Positions 1 through 5,964 of a stretch of DNA of 23,798 bases are shown here, one piece after another. The stretch is from CAYLLD01 sp964425135. Its GTDB lineage: Bacteria; Pseudomonadota; Alphaproteobacteria; Rhodobacterales; Rhodobacteraceae. Both the position numbers and the translations under genes were made by a program. The stretch covers positions 1 to 23,798 of the forward strand of contig CAYRKW010000048.1 in NCBI GenBank assembly GCA_964425135.1, given 5' to 3'. The notes under the pieces are model-generated. The model did not search any database. It was not told the origin of the DNA and was given only the letters and a program-made list of their open reading frames with translations. Every line of letters begins with the position of its first letter. The first letter of the stretch is position 1.

Positions 1-71
1 CGTGGATGCGCAACGTGGATGATGATGCGTTCTTTTCACTGCTGTTGGAGCGGATTGGGCGGCTGCCTTAA
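1..71 (+). CDS. C-terminal end of an unidentified protein
   Basis: An open frame enters from the left edge and ends at a TAA at 69-71. It encodes 22 C-terminal residues, ending in ERIGRLP. The codons are GC-rich like those of the genes around it. Too little remains to name a family, and no function is proposed. It runs toward the amidinotransferase gene on the other strand, so the two are convergent. The hairpin at 111-143 has its T-run on the minus strand and therefore does not serve this gene. Confidence 0.5.
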   Translation, partial: WMRNVDDDAFFSLLLERIGRLP

Positions 72-110
72 GGACGCTGTGTTATTAGGATATGGCGCGA
101 CCTGCGCTTC

Positions 111-143
111 AAAAAAGCGGTCCGACTGGGGGGGCAAACCGCT
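111..143 (-). terminator. Rho-independent terminator of the amidinotransferase gene
   Basis: Read on the minus strand, AGCGGT (138-143) pairs with ACCGCT (116-121) around a 16-base C-rich loop, and is followed at once by a run of six T (111-116). It lies 54 bases after the stop codon of the minus-strand amidinotransferase gene. The stem is only 6 bp, but the T-run is ideal. On the plus strand no T-run follows, so the element is directional. Confidence 0.65.
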
Positions 144-196
144 CAAATGCCTCGATAAGTCGCGCTGACGCGTGACGACCGGCATTCAGCTTCGCT

Positions 197-1315
197 CTAC
201 CCTTTTGGGAAATAATCCTCCAACACGCCTTCGCGATAGACGTCCGCTGTGCAGCAGTGCAGGCCGCCGCCAAAGGCGTAAGCGTCGCGCAGGGCGACGG
301 GGATGACTTCCATGCCGAGCTTGTCCATTTGCTCCATCTGATAGACCTCGGTTTCCTCGACGCAAACGGTCTTGGGATCGAGCACCAGAACGTTCATCGA
401 CAGCCATGTTGAGGAGTAGCACAAGGGGGGAGGGGCGTTGTGAGCGGGTTGGGCGGCGTCCAAGATTTCCCAGTCGTTGCGGTGGAAGTATTCGCGCTGC
501 GCATCAGGCAATTTGCGGTTGGGATTGTTCAGGATCAGGCCCGGACGCAGCGGTGTAAAGGTCGCATCGATATGGATCGGGTAGGGGTCGCCGGGGAAGT
601 TCACCGCGCGCACGCGGTGGTTGGGGAAATGGCGGGCGAGCCACTCTATCCCCTTGAGATTAGTGGTAAATCCGTGCTGGACGATCAGGTCTTTGCCCAT
701 GCGCAGCACGTCGGCAGCGTCAAAGAGCGGTTCTTCTTCGGTGGTCACAAAGTGCTTGTCGGCGGTCCATTCGAGCCTTTTGTCGACGCCAATGCTCTCG
801 GACAGATAATCATCGCGATAGTCCGCATCTGTTAACCTTGGCTTGGGTGCAGACTCGTGGCGGAACGCGGGGTCTTCGTTGAAATATTGCTGCATGAGCG
901 GGCGGTAGCAGAGATATTCGAACCAACGGCAGCGATAGGACATTGTCGCTTCGAGGATCTCGGAGCCGACGGTCAAAAGCACATCGCGGGGCGGCATGCA
1001 GCCGAACTGGCTTTCCGTGTGAAAGTCCGGTGTGGTGGCCGGTTGAGAGAAATCAATCGGGGTGGGACGATCCACGCGAATGCCGCGATCTTCGAGCAAT
1101 TTGGCAAAGTTATCAAGGAGTTCGTTACCCCGATCAATCGTCTCTTGCGGGCGCATTCCCCACTGACCGCGCATGTCGCTGTCTTCGGGAACCTTGGCAT
1201 CGAGCGCTGGTTCGGGGGGCGGGATATGGCAGTCTGTGGCGCGTCCGACGATGACGTGTTTAAGCGGATCCCACTCGTTCCATGAACTAACTTTGGTCGA
1301 TTGGTTTTGTGTCAT
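197..1315 (-). CDS. Glycine amidinotransferase-like enzyme (L-arginine:amine amidinotransferase family)
   Basis: Predicted to move the amidino group of arginine to an acceptor amine through a covalent amidino-cysteine. The acceptor (glycine in vertebrates, other amines in bacterial relatives) cannot be read from the sequence. The 372 residues match the mature length of the family. Three catalytic elements are in order: LFDAADVLRMGKD with Asp199, PIHIDATF with His248, and GGGLHCCTADV with Cys354. They correspond to Asp254, His303 and Cys407 of human AGAT. The residue before the His motif is Ile247 where human AGAT has Met302, near the acceptor pocket, so acceptor preference may differ. No signal peptide is seen, so the enzyme is cytoplasmic. 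The ATG is preceded by AGTGGGAGCC, a reasonable ribosome site. The gene stands alone between a long upstream region and its own terminator. Family assignment is firm; substrate is open. Confidence 0.9.
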   Translation of the reverse strand: MTQNQSTKVSSWNEWDPLKHVIVGRATDCHIPPPEPALDAKVPEDSDMRGQWGMRPQETIDRGNELLDNFAKLLEDRGIRVDRPTPIDFSQPATTPDFHTESQFGCMPPRDVLLTVGSEILEATMSYRCRWFEYLCYRPLMQQYFNEDPAFRHESAPKPRLTDADYRDDYLSESIGVDKRLEWTADKHFVTTEEEPLFDAADVLRMGKDLIVQHGFTTNLKGIEWLARHFPNHRVRAVNFPGDPYPIHIDATFTPLRPGLILNNPNRKLPDAQREYFHRNDWEILDAAQPAHNAPPPLCYSSTWLSMNVLVLDPKTVCVEETEVYQMEQMDKLGMEVIPVALRDAYAFGGGLHCCTADVYREGVLEDYFPKG

Positions 1316-1468
1316 GCCATGGCTCCCACTTGGCGCAAATTCCGGCGATAGGGATGGGTGAGCAGGGCGGTTTCGTCAAGAGAATATTAGGAATTGGCGG
1401 GTTTTGCGCCGCGAAAATTAACCATTGGGCTTTTGGTCAAGTTTTTAAGGGTTAATCGGCAAAAACCG

Positions 1469-1521
1469 CATACACATCCTATGCACAAAGTATGCACAAT
1501 CTATGCACAGTCCAATGCGCA
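1469..1521 (+). repeat. 11-bp-phased array of TATGCACA motifs (DnaA-box-like)
   Basis: Three exact copies of TATGCACA begin at 1480, 1491 and 1502, spaced 11 bp apart. Degenerate copies flank them: CATACACA at 1469, in phase, and AATGCGCA at 1514, one base out of phase. With the preceding base each exact copy is CTATGCACA or GTATGCACA, one mismatch from the DnaA box TTATNCACA. One copy per helical turn puts all motifs on the same DNA face, as expected for cooperative protein binding. The array lies about 165-195 bases upstream of the amidinotransferase start and just beyond the end of the peptidase operon. What binds it is unknown; DnaA and a local transcription factor are both possible. Confidence 0.6.
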
Positions 1522-1538
1522 GTGGGTAAATCTTAACG

Positions 1539-1563
1539 GGCGCGCACGGAGTTTGTGCGCGCC
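1539..1563 (-). terminator. GC-rich hairpin downstream of the M16 peptidase pair
   Basis: GGCGCGCAC (1539-1547) and GTGCGCGCC (1555-1563) form a perfect 9-bp stem around a 7-base loop. It lies 33 bases past the stop codon of the second peptidase gene. On the minus strand the following sequence, CGTTAAGATTT, is only moderately T-rich, so this is either a weak intrinsic terminator or a 3'-end stabilising hairpin. The stem itself is certain; the role is inferred from position. Confidence 0.45.
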
Positions 1564-1595
1564 TCGCAACTGCATGAAACCTTTCGCGCTGAGAT

Positions 1596-2661
1596 TTATT
1601 CGGTCGCCACGCCTTCGGGTTTGCCGACGACGACGATGTGCAGCTCTTCGGGCCGATACAGGGTTTTGGCGACGCGATTGACCTGCTCGAGCGTGAGTGC
1701 GTTGACCTGATCGTTGCGGGTTTTCACGTAGTCGAGCGGCAGCCCGACCGCTTGCATGCCGACGAGATTGCCGGCGATTTTGCTGTTGCTGTCAAAGCGC
1801 AACGGGTAGGCGCCGGTGAGGTAGAGTTTGGCCGCTTCCAGCTCTTCAGCGGTGACGCCTTCGCTGGAGATGCGNNNNNNNNNNNNNNNNNNNNNNNNNN
1901 NNNNNNNNNNNNNNNNNNNNNNNNNNNNNNNNNNNNNNNNNNNNNNNNNNNNNNNNNNNNNNNNNNNNNNNNNNATCGCCGATGAGGCGGTCGACCATTT
2001 CGGCGGCAACTTGAGGTGTGATATCGCCCACCACGCCGACATAGGCGCGGGATTTGACCAGTGTGGCGGCGCGGGCGGCGTGCAAGTCGTCAGGGGTTAA
2101 CGCGCTGACGGTTTCAACGGTTCCTTCGACGGGGAGGCCGTAGGGGTGTCCGGGGTAGCTCAGCTCGCGCAGGCGGGTTCCGGCGATTTCATTTGGATCG
2201 GTGGCGTCGGAGCGTAGCGAAGAGAGGACTTGCTCGCGCACGCGGGTGACGGCGGTGTCGTCGAATGTGGGGTCCAGGAGGGCGGTGCGCAGAAGCTCGA
2301 TCGACGGGCGCATGTTTTCGGAGAGCATTTGCGCCGATATGGCGACGCTGTCGCGATAGGTGTCGTAGGAAAAGCGTGCAGCCAATGTTTCGGTGGCTTG
2401 CAGGAATTCCTGGGCGTTCATATCGCCCGCGCCCTCTTCGAGCGTTGCGGCCATAAGGTATGCTGCGCCTTCCTTGCCTTTGGGATCGAGGCTGCCGCCG
2501 CCGCGAAAGTTCAACTCAAATGCGACGATGGGGATGGAATGCTCTTCGACGAGCCAGACGGTGACGCCGCCGGGGGTGACGAATTCCTGAATGTCCGTTG
2601 CTGCGCGGGCGGGCAGGGCTGCGATGAGCAAGACAAAGAGTGTTGTGATGGCGCGGATCAT
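1596..2661 (-). CDS. M16 family peptidase-like protein, zinc site lost, interrupted by assembly gap
   Basis: This is the second member of an M16 (insulinase/pitrilysin) pair and is probably the non-catalytic partner. The N-terminal 229 codons (2661-1975) begin with a signal peptide, MIRAITTLFVLLIAALPARA, then an M16 N-terminal domain. Where the partner has HFLEH this protein has YLMAA (residues 68-72), so neither zinc-binding His nor the catalytic Glu is present. The last 92 codons (1874-1596) are a typical M16 C-terminal end. The two parts are in different frames across the 100 N. Both edges fall on codon boundaries, so the true gap should be a multiple of three, and family length (about 440 residues) suggests roughly 350-390 missing bases. 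The ATG overlaps the upstream stop as ATGA (2658-2661), giving translational coupling. One intact gene with a gap is far more likely than a pseudogene. Confidence 0.8.
1875..1974. other. Assembly gap of exactly 100 N
   Basis: The run of N is exactly 100 bases, the usual placeholder for a gap of unknown length. It falls in the middle of the second M16 gene and breaks its frame. It is not a biological feature. Confidence 0.97.
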
Positions 2662-3998
2662 TGGGTTGTCTCCTGCGATTGCATCAACCAGCCGGTGACG
2701 GAATTGTTTTTGTCAAAGACCAGCCTGGCGGCGTCAATGACGTCGTCGGCCTCGACACTGGCGAGGATTTCGGGCCAGTCCTGTACATCCTGCACGGTCA
2801 AGCCGGAGGTGAGCGCTGCGCCGTAAAGACGGGCGAGCCCGGCCTGATCGTCCTGTTCGTAGATGGTGGAGGCGTAGATCTGGTTTTTGATGCGCTTGAG
2901 GTGATCTGGATCGGGGCCATCAGCGATGAAGCTTGCGATGGCGCGGTCCATGCCGTCCTCTGCTTCTTCCAGCGTTTTGCCTTGGGCGGGAACGACGTAG
3001 AGACCGAAGCTGGAATTATCGAGCGTTAAGCCCGAATAGAACGCGCCGGTTGCGATGGCGAGTTTTTCGTCCAGCTGAAGCTGCTCACCCATCACCGACG
3101 TGATGCCGGAGCCGCCCAGAAGTTCGGCGAGGATTGTCAGCGCGGCAGCGGTTTTCTGAGCGCCGGGATCGCGTTCAGGGGCGAGATAGGTGCGCACAAC
3201 GTAAGGTTGGCGGACACGCTCATCAAAGAACTTGAGGCGGCGCTCAGAGAGATGCGGCGGCTCTTGCGGGCGACTGCGCTCTTTGATGCGGTCGGACGGA
3301 GGAAGCGGGCCGAAGTGTTTTTTTGCCAGCGCCTCAACCTCGGCTGGGTCAACATCGCCTGCGACCACAAGGATGGCGTTATTGGGGGCATAAAAGGCGT
3401 CGTACCAGTCAAGCGCATCCTGCCGCGTCAGGGTCAGTATCTCGTGCTTCCAGCCGATGATTGGCGTGGCGTAGGGGTGGTTGAGATAGAGCGCGGCGTT
3501 GCGTTGTTCGGAAAAGAGCGCGCCCGGATCGTTTTCGGTGCGCTGGTTGCGTTCTTCGAGGACGACCTGCAATTCGGGGGCGACCTGTTCTTCGGTGAGT
3601 TCGAGATCGACCATGCGGTCGGCTTCCATCTTCATAACAAGCTCCAGCCGATCAGCGCTGATGCGTTGGAAATAGCCGGTGTAATCGTAGGAGGTGAAGG
3701 CGTTGTCGGTGCCGCCGTTGGCAGCAACGATTCTGGAAAATTCGCCGGACGCTAGCTCATCGGTGGATTTGAACATCAGGTGTTCGAGGAAATGAGCAAC
3801 GCCGGATTTTCCCGGTGGCTCATCCGCAGCGCCCGCGCGATACCAGAGCATGTGGGTGATGGTGGGGGAGCGATGATCCTCGATCACCACGCCTTCGAGC
3901 CCGTTGTCCAGCGTGAAGGTGGTGACTTCGTTCTTGGCGTGGGCGCTTGCAGCAAAGATGAGGGCGAAACCCAGTGATAGGGTGCGGATCAGAGGCAA
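2658..3998 (-). CDS. M16 family zinc metallopeptidase, exported, catalytic member of the pair
   Basis: A 446-residue peptidase with an N-terminal signal peptide (MPLIRTLSLGFALIFAASAHA), so it acts in the periplasm or cell envelope. The inverted zinc motif HFLEH is at residues 69-73 (His69, Glu72, His73). The third ligand is probably Glu149 in VVLEERNQR, 76 residues later as in pitrilysin. Length fits the two-domain bacterial M16 type, which works as a dimer with a second M16 chain; the next gene supplies a chain lacking the zinc site, so a heterodimer is likely. The start is a TTG (3996-3998): GGGAGA (complement of 4005-4010) sits six bases ahead of it, the signal peptide begins directly there, and no better ATG exists. 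The natural substrate is unknown. Confidence 0.9.
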   Translation of the reverse strand: MPLIRTLSLGFALIFAASAHAKNEVTTFTLDNGLEGVVIEDHRSPTITHMLWYRAGAADEPPGKSGVAHFLEHLMFKSTDELASGEFSRIVAANGGTDNAFTSYDYTGYFQRISADRLELVMKMEADRMVDLELTEEQVAPELQVVLEERNQRTENDPGALFSEQRNAALYLNHPYATPIIGWKHEILTLTRQDALDWYDAFYAPNNAILVVAGDVDPAEVEALAKKHFGPLPPSDRIKERSRPQEPPHLSERRLKFFDERVRQPYVVRTYLAPERDPGAQKTAAALTILAELLGGSGITSVMGEQLQLDEKLAIATGAFYSGLTLDNSSFGLYVVPAQGKTLEEAEDGMDRAIASFIADGPDPDHLKRIKNQIYASTIYEQDDQAGLARLYGAALTSGLTVQDVQDWPEILASVEADDVIDAARLVFDKNNSVTGWLMQSQETTQ

Positions 3999-4072
3999 CG
4001 TGGTTCTCCCGAGTTGGACTGGAGGGTAAGCTACCTTGGTTTAGCCTGCAATCAAGGCCCTAAGCAGATTCG

Positions 4073-4097
4073 TGAACAGAGTTTAATATTCTGTTCA
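4073..4097. promoter_or_regulatory. Inverted repeat TGAACAGA-N9-TCTGTTCA, candidate operator
   Basis: A perfect 8-bp dyad (4073-4080 and 4090-4097) surrounds a 9-base AT-rich spacer. The half-site centres are 17 bp apart, suiting a dimeric regulator. It lies in the 245-bp divergent region, 75 bases upstream of the peptidase start and about 147 bases upstream of the alpha-glucosidase start. It could therefore control the peptidases, the glycogen operon or both. No regulator gene is adjacent and the binding protein is not identified. Confidence 0.5.
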
Positions 4098-4179
4098 TCT
4101 GAATGCGCGCGTCACGGTTGCGGATGGGTCGCAGTTGGGGAAATTTATGCGCTGCTTGTGCCCGCCGGTGCGTCTGCTG

Positions 4180-4194
4180 ATGACGAATCGTCAT
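4180..4194. promoter_or_regulatory. Palindrome ATGACGA-A-TCGTCAT before the glycogen operon
   Basis: A perfect 7-bp inverted repeat with one central base lies 50-64 bases before the alpha-glucosidase ATG. It is followed by a T-run (4194-4198) and by another ATGACG at 4204-4209. The short centre suits a protein-binding site better than an RNA hairpin. If transcribed, a 5-bp stem plus T-run could act as a weak attenuator. The role is inferred from position only. Confidence 0.4.
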
Positions 4195-4243
4195 TTTTGC
4201 GCCATGACGTCCGTTTGGTTTTGGCCTCGTTAGGAGAACGGCA

Positions 4244-5866
4244 ATGCGAGAATGGTGGCGCGATGCGGTGATTTACCAGATTTATCCACGCTCGTTTCAG
4301 GACGATAGCGGAGATGGTGTCGGCGATCTGGCAGGGATCACGCGGCGGCTGGAGCATGTGGCGAATCTGGGCGTGGATTGCATCTGGCTCTCGCCGATTT
4401 TCAGGTCGCCGCAGAAGGACATGGGGTATGATGTGTCGGACTACACGGATATTGATCCGCTATTCGGCACGCTGAACGATTTCGATGCGCTGATCGCCAA
4501 GGCGCATGGGCTTGGGTTGAAGGTGATTACGGATCAGGTTCTCTCGCACACCTCCGACCAACACCCGTGGTTCAAGGAGAGCCGTGCGAGCCGCGATAAC
4601 GCGCGGGCGGATTGGTATGTCTGGGCGGATCCGCTGCCTGACGGGTCGCCGCCGACCAACTGGCACAGCCATTTTGGTGGACCGGCCTGGGAGTTTGATC
4701 CGGGGCGCGGGCAGTATTTTCTGCACAACTTTCTGGCCTCGCAGCCGGATTTGAATTTCCATAACCCGGATGTGGTGGATGCCATTATGGAGACGGCGAA
4801 ATTCTGGCTGGATCGGGGGCTGGACGGGTTCCGGCTCGATACGGTGAATTACTATTTCCACGATCAAAAGCTGCGCTCCAACCCGCCTGCGCAGGCCAAG
4901 CCGCAGGTTATGGCGACCGATCTTTATGGGATGCAAAACAACATCTACAACAAGACGCGGCCTGAGAATATCGGGTTTCTGGAGCGTCTTCGCGCGCTGG
5001 CCGATCAGTATGACGATATCATGATGGTCGGAGAGGTCGGTGAGATGGGGCGGCGGTCGATTGAGATTATGGGCGAATATACCCAAGGGCGCGCGCGGCT
5101 GCATATGGCGTATAGCTTTGCGATGCTGGGACCGGATTTCTCGGCGGAGCATTTTCGCAATTGTATCGAAGGGTTCCAGCAGGGCGCGCCGGATGGGCAT
5201 CCCAAATGGTCATTTAGCAACCACGATGTGCCGCGCCACGTCACGCGCTGGAGCGAACATGCGGTGAGCGAGGATCATATTGCGCGGCTGGCTTGCGCCA
5301 TGCTGATGTCGTTTGAGGGGGCCATCGGGATTTATCAGGGTGAGGAATTGGGGCAAACGGAGACCGAGCTGGTTTTCGAAGAGCTCACCGATCCGCCCGC
5401 GATCCGCTATTGGCCAGCGGTCAAGGGGCGCGATGGGTGCCGGACGCCGATGGTTTGGGAGAAGGATGCACCCAATGCCGGGTTCTCGGACGGCACGCCT
5501 TGGCTCCCTGTGAAGGAACCGCAAGCGGCGAACGCCGTTGATAGGCAGGGGCCGGAAGGGGTGCTGGAATTCTACAAACATATGATTACCTATCGAAAGG
5601 CAAATGCGGCGCTGTCGCGCGGTCAGACGCGGTTTATCAATCTGCCGGAGCCGCTGTTGGCTTTTGCGCGGTCAGATGCGGATGAGGAGCTTTTTTGCGT
5701 GTTCAACCTGTCGGCTGATCCGCAGCAGGTCTCGCTCACTGGCAAGGCGACGCTTGCGCTTGCGGGGGGAGCTGAATTGCAGGGTGGAAAACTGGCGCTG
5801 GAAGGCAACGGATTTGCGCATTTGCTGCCACAATCTGGCTCCAAAGTGGAATTAGGCGGCGCGTAG
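4244..5866 (+). CDS. GH13 alpha-glucosidase, first gene of the glycogen operon
   Basis: A cytoplasmic GH13 exo-alpha-glucosidase of 540 residues, predicted to release glucose from malto-oligosaccharides left by glycogen debranching. The conserved regions are present in order: DQVLSHTS (97-104), GFRLDTVNYY with nucleophile Asp199, MMVGEVGE with acid/base Glu264, and FSNHDVPR with Asp328. The residue after the nucleophile is Thr200. In this family Thr there goes with alpha-1,4 specificity and Val with alpha-1,6, so alpha-1,4 linkages are predicted. No signal peptide is seen. AGGAGA (4232-4237) lies six bases before the ATG. The gene leads the operon, 98 bases before the GTG proposed for glgB, in the place where a glycogen phosphorylase gene often sits. 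Close alternatives such as a trehalose- or sucrose-active enzyme are less likely given the motifs. Confidence 0.9.
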   Translation: MREWWRDAVIYQIYPRSFQDDSGDGVGDLAGITRRLEHVANLGVDCIWLSPIFRSPQKDMGYDVSDYTDIDPLFGTLNDFDALIAKAHGLGLKVITDQVLSHTSDQHPWFKESRASRDNARADWYVWADPLPDGSPPTNWHSHFGGPAWEFDPGRGQYFLHNFLASQPDLNFHNPDVVDAIMETAKFWLDRGLDGFRLDTVNYYFHDQKLRSNPPAQAKPQVMATDLYGMQNNIYNKTRPENIGFLERLRALADQYDDIMMVGEVGEMGRRSIEIMGEYTQGRARLHMAYSFAMLGPDFSAEHFRNCIEGFQQGAPDGHPKWSFSNHDVPRHVTRWSEHAVSEDHIARLACAMLMSFEGAIGIYQGEELGQTETELVFEELTDPPAIRYWPAVKGRDGCRTPMVWEKDAPNAGFSDGTPWLPVKEPQAANAVDRQGPEGVLEFYKHMITYRKANAALSRGQTRFINLPEPLLAFARSDADEELFCVFNLSADPQQVSLTGKATLALAGGAELQGGKLALEGNGFAHLLPQSGSKVELGGA

Positions 5867-5932
5867 TAAAACTGCGATCGCGTTGACGGGCTTCACCGGC
5901 TCGTGCTTGAGTTGATGTAACTACTGCCAAAA

Positions 5933-5946
5933 GAGGTGGCGATATC
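5933..5946 (+). promoter_or_regulatory. Shine-Dalgarno site of glgB facing an ATC codon
   Basis: GAGGTGG at 5933-5939 is the only good ribosome site before glgB. At the ideal distance it faces the in-frame codon ATC (5944-5946), not ATG, GTG or TTG. The first conventional in-frame start, GTG 5965, is 28 bases from GAGG. The frame is open back to a TGA at 5908-5910. Either initiation uses a rare AUC codon, or an original ATG is misread or mutated, or GTG 5965 is used with poor spacing. Confidence 0.5.
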
Positions 5947-5964
5947 GCCCAGTCAGACACGCGT

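Noticed and set aside
440..1285. Plus-strand open frames of 131 and 142 codons across the amidinotransferase gene
   Set aside because: They lie antisense to a gene with clear catalytic motifs, have no ribosome site and resemble no family.
1480..1509. Possible CRISPR array
   Set aside because: Repeat units of 8 bases with 3-base spacers are far too short for CRISPR repeats and spacers, and no cas gene is present.
1394..1681. Plus-strand 95-codon frame in the region before the amidinotransferase
   Set aside because: It runs over the phased repeats and into the antisense of the M16 gene, lacks a ribosome site and has an arginine-rich, frame-shadow composition.
1596..2661. Frameshifted pseudogene at the second M16 peptidase
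   Set aside because: The frame change coincides exactly with the 100-N placeholder and both coding parts look intact, so a gap of wrong nominal length is the simpler explanation.
4014..4271. Plus-strand 85-codon frame ahead of the alpha-glucosidase
   Set aside because: It starts at TTG without a ribosome site, spans both regulatory dyads and overlaps the well-supported alpha-glucosidase start.
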